The notes under the pieces are model-generated. The model made no database searches and was not told the origin of the DNA. It saw only the letters and a program-made list of their open reading frames with translations. 64,000 bases of DNA, from NCBI GenBank assembly GCA_963682055.1, contig OY821749.1:27845631-27909630 (forward strand). The letters are read 5' to 3'. The translations under genes and the position numbers were made by a program. The stretch's first letter is position 1, and every line of letters begins with the position of its first letter. Of the stretch, positions 25,121-37,319 are shown piece by piece. This DNA comes from Primula veris (Eukaryota > Streptophyta > Magnoliopsida > Ericales > Primulaceae).

Positions 25121-28100
25121 TCAAGAAATAAGAGCAAATCCCTGTTCAAGAAGGGATTGGGCTAAGACTTCATTCGCTGCTTGAGAGGGGTGGACACCAT
25201 CCCAGAAGATATATTGTGTAGCATTGGAGCATGTTCCTATCGACCTGGCATTGCAGAGCCTCGATAACTCAATTGTGCCAGTTCCGCAACAAGCTCTCCT
25301 TGATTCAAAGAACCCTATTTTTTTTTTAAGGAAAACAAATAATCGGTTTTCTGGAATTCATGAATGAAGCATGAAAATTTTATTAATGGAGTATGCTTAA
25401 CATAAAATCCCAAAACATGTTCTTTTAGCAGAGTACTCAATAGATTAAACCTAAAGTCTACCTAAATTCGAGGTGGCTGGGTATTACACCCAATCAGGAG
25501 ATACAATGTTAAATTCTTAACTGAAAGACCCCAATGCCTTGTTTGATTGCAGCATTTAAGCTCAGATTTGGTTTTTTCCCCTGAAAACTAGACTATTTGG
25601 CTGATCGGTTTGAAAGCTGAGGTTTTCTGGCCTTTTGCCCTGGAAAAAACCTAGATATTTTAAGCCGGGTCCCAAAAAAAATTCAAACTAAAAAAAGCCA
25701 GCTTATATTCTGAAAATTTGCAACCAAGTGAAGCTTTTATTTACTAACAACGAAAAGTAGAGAGCTTTACCATTCTCGACGGGCTTTGTGACCAGGTCCA
25801 ATAGAGGATGATAGATATCGAAGACGACGAGTTTGAGACCAGGGAGAGAACTCTGTAAATTTAGGGAGGTGCTGTTTAATTTGTTGTTGAATGCAGAAGC
25901 GTCTTGGTTCATCCTTTCAACGCAGTGATTACTTCCTCCTCCATACATAGTTATAGATAATGGCAAGCATCCGAAAGGTGGTAGAGACGTCACTCCGATC
26001 CTCCTTACTCCCAGGTTATACAGAGTCTGTCATTTAGTAAGTATTGATTTTATAAAGTGTGTATACTCAGGATCAGAATATGAGAACAGTTTGAATTTTA
26101 TCTTACTAAGTTCATGCTACTTTTGGATTTCTTTGTAAATAGAATGACAGTCCTGGTTGTCTTGGTGTATAGATTTCAAGAAAGTAGTTAGTTGGTGGTT
26201 GTATTAAACTCTGTTCTGTCTACAAGATTTGGAAAACCACACATAATGATTTAATTTTTTGCTGGTTGTAAACTTAGGAGATCTGTCCAATCATGGTTTT
26301 GTGTCATATCCTGATATATGTTCATATTAACGAGTTTTCCACATGTGCCTTTGCAATCGGGTTGGGTCGCAAACTAAGCTGGCTTCATAATTGAACCTTG
26401 GTAGAGAAAAATACTCGAAGGAACATGTTGAATTCAGATATTGCGATTACTTTTGTGATTTTCACTACTCAACATTGCGACTACTATCCACACTTTTTAC
26501 AACTTTACCAATGTGTGATAAACTTAAACTTTTCTCTAAAGATCACAATTATTAAGAATCCCACTCATTCAAACAATTGTTGTGGTGTTAAATAAAAAAG
26601 AAGTATGCTTTCAGGAACATTCCCCTAACATCAATATTAACATTTATATTCTGGTTGTTTGATGTGGTGGAGACACAGGGGGTCTGTAGCCCCGAAAATT
26701 TGATTTATACTATGGTCTTTAATTGAAATCTTCATGAAAAGAACTTTATCCCGCCATAGAAAGAAAATTTCCATATATAACGTTTAGACCCTTGAAAGAA
26801 AAAAACCAAGTATATATTCCCATGATTTAAGCTCATCTATTTATATATTTATCTATAGAAACTTTTTTTTCTTCATATTGATGAGGTTATGAAGTGCAAA
26901 ACCTGAACAAAAGTAGAGTAGGATTTGATGAGCATGTTGGAAAACCGTTCGGGCGTGTACTCGGTCCTGACCATGGGGTTGATATAATAATTTTGAATGT
27001 AATCACTGCTCCCTGCACTCAAGAGGTGGATCCCACCCGAAAACAAGTCGTTGGCCTTGGATTTTCCCACCATCTTTACTACTTTGTCCTGGTATTCCTT
27101 GTAGTATTTAAGCTGTTGAGGAAGCGAAATAGCCCTCTGCAAAATTCGGCTAAGGGATTAAGATTATATTTTGCAAATTGTGCGTCTCTATCTGTGCGCG
27201 CCTGTGTATGTTGGTTACTGTGTGTGTGAGTGAGTCTGTGAGTGGCGAGAAATTCATGAATTTTGAGATTGTTGTTTCAAAATTAAGCTTTCTAAAGTCT
27301 CCCTTTAGAATTTTATCTCAAAATTAAAACAGAGTTTGCTTAAACTAATCTTCCGTTCAGAGGAAACAAATTTTAGCTTATCGTTCAAAGTTTTATGCTT
27401 AGCACTTTAACTTTTCTTGTAAAAGTTACACTAGCAAATTTGAGCAAAGGCAAGTTTTTGTTATCCTTTTGAAAGTTCAATATTATGAAGTGTATTCTCC
27501 TTCTTTTAATATTTTGAAAGTTCAATATTATTGTAGAAAAATGCAGTTACAAACTTCCTGTATGAGATCTGTGAAACAACATTTCCTATGATCTTTCTGA
27601 AACACAAAAACTTATCATATAGAAACTCTCATCCAAAAGTCCATGTCGGAATGAGGTCTTTTGCTCATCCTTGAATTTTTTTTAATCCGTTTCATGTAAA
27701 GTAGAAATATAAACAAAAGAATCACCATATAGATGGGTTTCTAGGCTTACATAGAATTGTGCTGTCCTGTCGAATAATCCCATGCCAGCAGAGGCAAAAT
27801 TAACACCGGTCAATAGGTTTTGCCCTTGAGCCTCCTGGCTAAGATACGGCGGAGGGTACGATGTGAACCCAAGGTACTCAGCTGTACACAAACGACATCA
27901 ACCAACACTTGTTAGTCAGAGAGAGCTAAAAGATAAGTAGAGAGAAAGGGAGGAAATGACTAGATGGTATACCGGTAAAGTCTGTAGCGAGTTTTCCATT
28001 GCAGAATCTACCAGTGGGTGTGTGATTGACAAAGTCTCTACCATAAGGTGGGAAATTTGCCTTGATGAGTGTATTCAGATGGTTGTTGTTACCTGCATCG

Positions 28101-28219
28101 ACAATGGAGTCCCCAAATATACATAGCAACGGAACAAGAGGATCCGCTTGAGTACCGGAAAGGATCATAGATATTGTGAGAAGGATACCCAACAAGGAAC
28201 TGGGTAGTCTGATACCCAT
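25121..28219 (-). CDS. Secreted GDSL-type esterase/lipase, 5 exons
   Basis: Minus-strand exons: 28219-27973, 27881-27751, 27136-26903, 26026-25771, 25314-25121. All introns are GT-AG and the frame closes at a TGA, giving 353 residues, the usual length of plant GDSL enzymes. Residues 1-25 form a signal peptide ending before DPLVP. Block I is FGDSIVDAGNNN with the nucleophile Ser38; block II is GVNFASAG (Gly108); block V is DGVHPS with Asp328 and His331. Block III reads AGSSDYIQNYY, so the Asn normally found as G-x-N-D is Ser170. These enzymes hydrolyse lipid or cell-wall esters outside the cell; the substrate cannot be told from sequence. From memory, the closest Arabidopsis relatives are At3g53100 and At5g03810, which sit beside UPL7 and EMB175 there, as here. 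The stop is 237 bp from the convergent UPL7 stop. Confidence 0.93.
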
Positions 28220-30806
28220 CTTTAGTTTTACTATGAGAGGAAAATACTGAAGACAGAAATAGGTCGAGGATAAGGAGGGGAAATATAAAAATAGAAAGTG
28301 TAGGAATGAGTGTTTTAAAACTCAATTGCTGGTGGTTTATAAAGCTATATGTTTTTATTGTATGTATATTTTGTTTGCTTATAGAGACGGATTGATGAAA
28401 GTGTATCTGTTCACGTTTCTCATGTTTTGCACAAATTGATAAATCATGTTTGTTTGGGTTTGTTTGATTGCAGCTTTTAAGCTTCAATACTCCTTTTTTT
28501 GTGGTTCAATTTATTTGGATGGAAAATTAAATGTGATGAGAATCTAACTTTTGCCTGCTTTAAACAAGCCAGCTTGATTTCTTAAACTTTGCAGCTAAAC
28601 ACCCCTTGATGTCGTAAGAATACTGCTTAACATTGCCTTGGAAGTTATTTGCTAGATTGGAACAGCTTTACTCCTGTTAATCAAGTTTGGTTTAGAAACT
28701 ATGAAAACGTTCAAGTTTAAGTAGTCTTGTGTTTATAATTCATCTTCTCTGTTTGTACAGCTTAATATTTTTGTCAAAGTCACAGAAAAATGCAAACTAA
28801 TACTGTCAAAGACAGAAAATATGCTTCTCCTGAATAGCTTCAAGTTGTGCGGTGCCGTAAAAGTTAAACGGTTCCCCAGTTTTTGAGCTATTGGTTTTGG
28901 AACAGGTTATTTTTGTTAAAGCTGCTTATTTCAGGGAGTAGCTGCATGTTTAATCCCCTTAAAAAGTTGGTGGTACTCGTCTTTATCATATTTTTCAGTT
29001 ATAAAAAGTGTTATTGAATGTCCATGGTAGCTTGATATGGTATGAGATGAATCGTGTTTTGCATTGTGTCAACTTCATAAAGGTGGGTGATATATGTCAT
29101 TCTTGTTAGCCTAAAACAAACAAATGTGCTTTTTGGGAATCTGTTCTCTAGCGATTTTTTTTATTTTTTTCCTTCACCAATATTACCTTTATCTAGTTCT
29201 ATCTCATCTTTGTGAGAGAAGTTACAGGGAAAATCCTGTACTTGTTTGCCTGCTTAATTATCGTGCTTGTTTGGTTGTAAGTATAATTTTCTGAAGGGAA
29301 ATATTAATTTTAGGTGCCAAGGTGTGTTTGGTTAGAGTGATGATGATATAGTAATTTCTTGTAATTGAGGTAGTTAAAATTAGTACGAGTACTTATAGGC
29401 GAAAACGTATATTAGAAACCGAGTATTGCGACTTGACTCAAAAATCATTAAACACTCTTTTTGTGACGGGATTTGAGCACTCCTTTTGTAAACAAGCCCA
29501 TAAAGTGCGGGAAATTGGGAATTTCATTAGAGAAAAGTGTTAAAAATATACATATGCACCAATATGTAGTGCTTTCCTGGGGTTTAATTTTGTTTCTTCT
29601 CGTCTCTTCAATAGTAAAACGTTGAACAATGATTATCCTTTTGTTACGGTAAAAACAAAAAGATTAAAGAACTCTATAGAATTAGTGACGCCTGACAAAT
29701 TTATCGTAAAAAGTTAATAAAAAAATTGAAGAAAAAATTTGTGATTATATCCTAATAGTGGTGGTAACTACTACTCCTAACAAACTATACTTTAGAAGTA
29801 GCCTGTCAAGTGTCGATTAATACTTGATATTATCTGTATAAACAGTATAATTTTATATGTTTGGTACACCATCAAACTATATACTTTTAACGATTTGGGT
29901 ATCCATTTTTCAATTTGGATACCATGCTATAATAAAATTTTCAATTTAGGTATCACACTATAAGAAACTTTTCAATTTATGTACCAATTAATCACGGAAT
30001 CATGTCACGTGACAGCACGTGGTTGACAAACGTTAACATGAGAGAGTAATTTTGTCATTCTGTACCAAAATATATCATTCTATAAAAACGTTTACTCCAA
30101 TTTCACACATAACAAAAATCAACACATAGTCCAAAATTGGAAGAAACGTTGTTCTACTATGATATATTTTGGTACAGAATAACAAAATTATCATTTCAGG
30201 TTCAAGTTTATTAAATACGTGCTGTCATGTAACATGATTCCGTGATTAATTTAGACAGTAGTACCTAAAATAGACAGTTCATTATAGTGTGGTATCTAAA
30301 TTGGAAAAGTTAAAAGATAGATACCCAAATCGTTAACAACATATTTTGGTGTACTAAACGTATTTTTTCCGTATAGCATTTTGGTAATACCCTAGCCTTC
30401 TGGTTTCATTTTCTATTTTTGTACATTTAATTTTAGGAATATTAAAAATATATAAAATTGAAAAGTAGCCTATCTCAAACGAGCAGACCAATGATATAAA
30501 ATTGAAATGATGTTCACACATAATTTCTTGTCAGTTTATCCAAAATTTGATTTGAACAAGAAAAGTGGAATTCTAAGGTTGATAATTGATATCATTAAAC
30601 ACCTTGCTTTGAAACTGTTTACAAATTCTTCTGTCATGCCGAGTAACAGATACAAGAAAAAAAAAAGATACAAGAAAATATAACTACAAAAAATTTCATA
30701 CTTAGACCACACCCTTTTATTAATACTCTATAATTCCATCTGCTGTGTTGATCCCAGATCACACAATGAAAACACCACCCTTTTGGTAAATTGTAGTTGA
30801 AAACTT
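28220..30806. other. Intergenic between the GDSL and threonine deaminase genes
   Basis: The first few hundred bases are the GDSL promoter and leader. A foldback element occupies 29859-30359. The rest is AT-rich with no supported gene. Confidence 0.6.
29859..30359. mobile_element. Foldback MITE of about 500 bp with long inverted arms
   Basis: The left arm starts gtttggtacaccatcaaac and contains acgatttgggtatcca; the right arm ends in the complementary tgatacccaaatcgt-like phrase followed by ggtgtactaaac. Further complementary pairs run inward (accaaaatatatca against tgatatattttggt; atcacggaatcatgt against acatgattccgtgat), so the arms are about 200 bp each. I could not find a convincing target duplication, so the superfamily is open. 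Confidence 0.75.
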
Positions 30807-33800
30807 TCATTGCATTAGAAGCCAAAACCCTTCGTTATTGCTTTCAACTACATACTCATAACCTAGCTGGTTGGCACGGCTATGGAACTCATCCATCTCC
30901 GTTTCCGCAACTTGGATTGCCACCAATACATTAGCCCCCGTTTCACCCTTTTCGAAAGGATACCACAAATTCAATCGTATCAATTAGTAAAGAGAAAAAA
31001 TAGTGTTTTAAAAAGCGAACACTTAACTAAAGCGTTTAAAAGTAAAAAAATCGTAAGCTTTATCGCCATAACAAAGCGAGAAACAAGCTTTCTGTGCTTT
31101 CTTTAAACTCTAAAACAAGTTTTGTTTGCTTTGAAGCGAGCTTTTTAAAACAGTGAAGCAAATTAAGATTACAAGAATAACCCAAGTTAATAAACAGAAT
31201 AAAACACTTACCTGTCCTCGATAGTGGAACAGACTAATGTTCCAGCGTGGACTTAACGCGTCCAAAAATTTCATCAAAGCGCCAGGCCTTTCGGGGAAGA
31301 TAAATCGGCAAAGAAGCTCGTTTTGTACATTTGATCGTCCTCCCATCTCAAATAAATACAAGCCAGAGCAGATATATCAGTATCCACATTATAAGAAAGT
31401 GAAATATTTCTTCAAACGGAAACACATTGCAAATCCAATAAATAAAACTAGGAAGCGAAAAATTAACAGCAGCTATGATTATATAAAATAAAGTCCAAGG
31501 CTTGTTTTCTCTTGTTTATCAATCCTTATGTCAAGCTGACTCCTATAGAAAATGAAAATGAGTAAAAATTATAATATTGGGTGAACTATCCCATTCAGAG
31601 ATTCAAGATTTGATTCACATTATAATTTGAAGAAAAACCATATACAAGTACATATATCAAGTTATCAACCACGGAGAGAGAAAAGGGGAGCAAAGCAACT
31701 ATAACTATAGGCGTTTGAGTTATCTGAACACAGCCAATGTTCACAAAGAAATAGACCGAGTTAAGGCCACTAACCAGATGACGTAGATGATCTTTAACCA
31801 AGTCGTTATTAGTTAGGTTAATAGTTCGTAGTTGAGAAGATTCCATGCTATCTATCATTGCATTAAGTTGAGAAACCGTGTGAAGCCCAACACTGCATAC
31901 AACCAAGATCCATATAAATACACACAAACCCAATTGATTTCAAACTCGATAAACAACTAGTTTTTTTACTATTTTTAAACAAAAGAGGGTATAAAGCTAA
32001 AATCCCATTGTAAAGAAAGAAAATGCTAACCTGTACATAACTAGAGCCTTTTCCTTATCAGGATTGTATCGGTACTTGAACTCGGTGATATTCATCGGTC
32101 CAACCTGCCAATCGAAGTTACCGCAATTTTATATGCATAAAGAAAGATTAAAAAAATAATTCAGTTTTATAAGATCATGTACCAATGCGGCAAAATTTTT
32201 AAAGCTGCCACGTTCTTCAGGCAAGAAAGTTGCAAGAACAGCCTCACGTTGTCTACCAACATTGGCAAGTTCAGTTACCAATCTGAGCCTATCGAAATTC
32301 ATGTTTGCACCACTCGCTATTGCTACGACAGTTTCACCTTTAATATCATAATACTTGCAATATGCTTCAGCTCCAGCAAGAGCGAGAGCACCTGCAGGTT
32401 CCAATATGCTTCTTTTCTCCTCAAACATGTCCTAAAATTTGAGCAAATAAGCACATAACACTTAATACACAAGAAAATAAAATAAAAAAATTAACTATCA
32501 TTTTTTACACTAAATTACTACGATACCTCCGCTTTGTACACCAAACTAGAGAAATTAGCGATTAGTACTCTGATCTAACATTTTTTTTTGCTTTTGTACA
32601 TTAGAAAGAAAAAAATATATGGTCTGTGGACGAAAAGAGTTCTTAATTGGTTAAAAAAGACCAGGTACCATACGAACTTAATCGATATCATATAGAAACT
32701 ATCTGGATTATGATGAGATACACTAATAGCGTATCGCAAATTGATATCTACGGTACTGTGTCCCAAAAGATAATACTACTAGGCCTACCCTCGACATACT
32801 GTAACCCGAAAAGGTCACATTCAACGTCCCCGTCCCGTCGACTGCTGCATACCGCGACCCATGCAACCATTGAAAAAGCTAAGATTGGTGAAGTAAGAAT
32901 GATTCATTCCTTACCTTTATGGATGCGCATATAGCATCACGGCTAACCAGAACAACACCATCGATGAGTTCTTTGCAGATACGAAACGTTTCTTCACCGA
33001 CAACTTTAACCGCTACTCCATCTGCAAAACCACCTACTTGGTCCAATGCCACCCTTTTCCCATGATGTAATGACAACGCCATAGCATTTGCATCTGCAGG
33101 TTCCACGCCAATTATTTTAACCTGTATGAAACATAAATAGGTTGAACCAGTCAAAAAACAGATAGGGCATGGGACAAATTTCCACGTGAAAAGACCCACT
33201 CCAGTTCTTATTTAACTATATTTGTCAAACCAATCAAAGAAAACAATATGTGGGGAACATATTCCCAGATTAAGAGGCATTTACAGGGAGACAGCAAATC
33301 TACTTATAAACAGGTTTATTCTGATATGTGGGCTGGAAATGAGAATAATATGTCAAGATCCCAATAAGCAATATCGTACTAATAGTTTATCTAGTATAAT
33401 GTACAGTATGTGTGGAATACTTCTAGTCTACACTCTATTATAATTTAGCATAAGGCTAATTTCTTTGGTTCTGTAGTGAAAATAATCCAGCACTATGTCC
33501 AGTCCAACTTTACAATGGACTTCACGCGGCCATTATATGACGGTTTTGGTCTGTTTGGACAACCTTTGCCCCTCTCTTTTTTCAAAACACATGGATTTTC
33601 TCCTAAAACCTGTTTATTGTTTCATTATACACAGCAAGTATCGAAACCAATTTTTCTTGTCAATATGGTAGTGACAACATGCACATCATTTTACAGTTCT
33701 TACAGTATTCTGAACAGACTTGTTTTGTGGTAAGCGAAACATCATAATAGGTTGTTGTGCTCAAGATCCAAAAGTGACAACTTTAAAAGAAACTCAACAA

Positions 33801-36800
33801 CTATATACTTTACAGCCCTTAACTCGTACCTCTGGAGAAACTCTCTTAACATACGCAGCAATGCCAGCTATTAAACCGCCACCACCAACTGGTACAAAAA
33901 TCGCGTGTAATGGCTTTTGCATTTGTCTTATAATTTCCATCCCAACCGTCCCTTGCCCCATTATAATATCTGGATGATCAAAAGGTGGTATAAATGTACG
34001 GTCTTCATCTTTGCCACGTTTTTTGGCATACGATTGAGCTTCATCATATGAATCTCCTACTCGAACAACAGTTGCTCCCAGTCTTTCAACTGCTCTCCAC
34101 TGAACAATAATCACAGCAGGTCAAATATTTATACACAGTGGAAATACGCCAAAAGAAAAAGAAAATCGTATAGGCATCTAAAGAGTTAAGGTGGACGATT
34201 AATTATAACTTTATACCATCACATATCATGAAAATTAGAATTGTGCAGCGAACTACGAAAGTTAGAAATTAGAACCCAGGCGTAACATTATTTTGGTTTT
34301 GTACACCACAAAGGGGGGGGGAAGGAAGGAAAGGGGGGGGGGGGGGGGTGAGAGAAGGAATACTGTCTGGGGATAAATAGGGAAAATATGATGGAATAAT
34401 GAATAAAAGTGTTCGGAGTAGTGTATACAGTATTTTGGTTTTCTTAATAAATTAAGACTCCAAAATAGATTTGTTCCTATTTGGTAGACTAAGTGATGTA
34501 GGACAACCCCCGCCAAACAACAAAATGATAGAAAACCGAGATAAAAGCATAAGTAACCCTTCCGACAAAGGGATATTTTGAGTTTCACCAGATAAACAAA
34601 AGAGAACCACTCTTTTTCTAGCTCTTTTCAAAATTCGCTCTACTAAAAAATGAGTACAATTATTCTATTTATAATAACTATACGAAATCCGAAGTCACGG
34701 AAACAAAGGGAAAGTTGGAATAATTCGAAATTTAAGCTGGACACAGTTACCATCATCCATGGGAAAGAACAAAATACTAATAAAAGAACACTTCTATAAT
34801 CCTTCATTTGCAAACAAAGTGTAATAAAAAAATCCAAATGTTGTAAGCTTAGTGTAGTAATCGCTAATCTATAGGTTGGTGTACAAAATTAATATCAGTT
34901 GATATGTTAGCGTGCGAAACGGTAATTAATCTAAGAAAAAAATGTACCTTGATTTCTGGTGTGGTGACCGGCATAACAATGATTGCATCACAGCCGAGCT
35001 TTTTGGCGGCTAACGCGACACCTTGTGCATGGTTACCTGCAGATGAGCATATAACTCCTCTCTCTAGTTGCTTTCCTGGAAGTTTAGCCATCATATTATA
35101 AGCTCCTCTAAGCTTGAATGAGAAAACCTTCAAACAATGGACCATCATATTAGTGTTTGCAATAACGAGTTAAGGCAGTTTTAGAGATAAAACATCAGAA
35201 AATTATTTCACAGCTAGTTTCAGAAACACGTTAATCACTATATTAGGTATCAACCTAGATAGGATCTTATGGTATAATGGCATCACAAAACATAGATCAA
35301 CAACTAGCAAGTTTCAAAGCTTATTACAAGTTAATCCGTAACTCTAGAAGGGAAGAAATTAACATGATTGTGTCCAAAAGGCAGCATATATACATCATAA
35401 TCAATGAGAACAAGGTTCTATTTAAGAGATCTATTCGGACAGATAACTCTAAGATGTAAGATTCAAAATCCATAGCGACAGAACATGAATTTAACAAATT
35501 ACTACAGTCCAACACATGCACAAAACATTTAAGAAGGAAGACAGGAGAGAGAAAGAAGTTAATAAAGTTTAGACAAACAGTAAAAGAATCTTCAAAGGAA
35601 AAAGTCCTGACTGCGAAGTCCCATACAAAACTCAATAGTTTTCATTGGTTTGAGGAAAATTTGTAATAATCTACAAAACCTTATGATAAAGGTAAAATTG
35701 TAACATGGATAAACTTTTTAGTCCAAAAATATAAGAACACTATCTTTCAAGATAAACAGAAATGTGGTATACTCCACAGAGCGTACGAGCAAAAAGAAAC
35801 GATATTTTGTCTGATCATAGCACTCAAATACTCTATTCGACTATGACGCGCTCGTACTTTAGCTCAGCTAAACAAAATGATGAATAAACAATCTCACAAG
35901 AGTAGCATTACATGACATTTTTAAACCTAGTGCAACGGTTTGTCTGGCTAAGCTTTTAAGCTCAAATCTTTTGCTAATTTATGTATTTTAAGCTGTTATT
36001 GAATAGGTTGTGCATATTTTAAGCTGAATTTTTTAACCTTTTCTACCTAAATAGTAAATAGGATAGAAGCTTTAGGCTGGATACTTTCTTCATTCTTAAA
36101 AAGCAACCTTATTTACACAAGTTGCAACTAAACAAGCACATGTATGTATAAATAAGAAAATAATGCTATATAATAAAGAAACAAGCAAAAAAGACAGTAA
36201 GAAGTGACACACAGGCTGCAAATTCTCCCTCTTAATCATAATATATAAAGCCCAAATCTCTCTGAGAATTTAGACGCAAAATCTAATTGCAACTCGTTCG
36301 CCACCTCGTAAACCCTAGGCGTAAAAATACTTTTCAACTGGCTTAGCAACTTTTAAGCAGGGGAGGAACTAGGTGAAGACAATCCCCCACGCACACACAA
36401 TCACACTCACATCACTATGATAAAAGTTGATGAAAAACTATAAAAAAAAAAAAAAAAAACTTTGTATTTTGATCAAAATCTTAAAAAAATAGCGTCCCCC
36501 TCCCTCCCCCTTACGAAAAAAACTCATATAGCGTATAAAAGATATACGTATATAGAACACCGGCCCCTCCCATTCAAAATTCCTGGCTCCGCCCCTGCTT
36601 TTAACCTAAGGTTTTATTCTCTTCTGCCTAAATAAGCTAAAAACTTCATGCTCAATTCCTTTCCTAAGTCTAAAAAAGCTAGATTGTTTTCATATAAACA
36701 CAATCAAACAAGCAAATACATGTATAAATACACGAATAATATCAACAACAACTTAAATAAACACATGTATAGATTGTTTTCTCATAAATACAATCAAACA

Positions 36801-37319
36801 CATCTTTAAATACACGAATAATATAAACAACAAAAAAGACACATGTATAGATTTTTTACTCATAAATACAATCAAACAAACAAACACGGGTATAAATACG
36901 CGAATAATATATTAAAAAAACAGTAAGCAATGACCCACAGGCTGCAAATCCTCCCTCTTAATCCAAACATTAACCCCCAATCTCTCGGAGAATTTAGGCG
37001 CAAAATCCAACGGAGACTCAATCGCCACCTCATAAACCCTAGACGTCAAAATGCTCGTTAAATGCTCCATGGCATCGAGCGATCTCACCGACCCATTAAC
37101 AGGACTTCGATTAGGCACAGCTCCAAGCATACCGGGAGCATATTGCAATGAATCGGGAGAGACGCGAGAGAGGGTATCGGTTGAGGAGAGGGAAAGTGAG
37201 GATCTTGGGCAAAATGGAGCTCTTATTGGGAAGTTTTTAGTGGTGAGTTTGAGTGTATGGGAATTGAATTTATGAAATAAAGGAAGTGGGTTTTGAGATT
37301 TGAGTAAAAGGGTGTCCAT
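30807..37319 (-). CDS. OMR1: Biosynthetic threonine deaminase (threonine dehydratase), plastid, 9 exons
   Basis: Minus-strand exons: 37319-36939, 35127-34948, 34099-33830, 33121-32915, 32431-32183, 32104-32031, 31892-31775, 31346-31212, 30947-30807. All joins are GT-AG and in frame, encoding 584 residues (Arabidopsis OMR1 is about 590). Residues 1 to ~50 are a Ser/Thr-rich plastid transit peptide. The catalytic domain carries the pyridoxal-phosphate lysine in SFKLRGAYN (Lys132), the SAGNHAQG loop, and the phosphate-binding GGGG at 259-262. The C-terminal third (roughly 420-584: [23 protein letters not shown]) is the pair of ACT-like regulatory domains that bind isoleucine and valine. The enzyme converts threonine to 2-oxobutanoate and ammonia, the committed step of isoleucine synthesis, with feedback inhibition by isoleucine. 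A decayed copy of exon 1 lies in intron 1, and an intact exon-1 paralogue lies at 63641. No defect is seen in this copy. Confidence 0.95.
31002..31155. mobile_element. Short MITE-like inverted-repeat element in threonine deaminase intron 8
   Basis: The left end agtgttttaaaaagcg is repeated in inverted form at the right end as gctttttaaaacagtg. The interior has further complementary AG/CT-rich phrases. Size and ends resemble hAT-type MITEs, but no clear target duplication is visible. Confidence 0.5.
34313..34348 (+). repeat. G-tract in threonine deaminase intron 2
   Basis: A run of eight or nine G, then GAAGGAAGGAAA, then about 16-18 consecutive G on the plus strand, which is C-rich in the gene's own transcript. 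It is G-quadruplex-capable DNA. Confidence 0.9.
36190..36340 (-). pseudogene. Decayed duplicate of threonine deaminase exon 1, inside intron 1
   Basis: This stretch aligns with 36911-37060, the 3' half of exon 1 plus its splice donor and intron start. Shared phrases on the plus strand include 'acaggctgcaaat', 'gagaatttag', 'cgcaaaatc' and 'aaaccctag'. On the minus strand it still reads RVYEVA and [11 protein letters not shown] but then hits a TGA and a frame change before the LQP end. It lies about 720 bp from the real exon and seems to be the older half of a tandem duplication that included nearby intron repeats. Confidence 0.8.
36680..36911. repeat. Three diverged 78-90-bp tandem repeats in threonine deaminase intron 1
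   Basis: The unit begins 'agattgttttctcataaa' and continues through 'caatcaaacaa' to 'atacacgaataatat'. It starts at 36681, 36771 and 36849, with the last copy ending directly before exon 1. A partial copy appears at about 36130-36190 next to the decayed exon 1. Confidence 0.8.
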
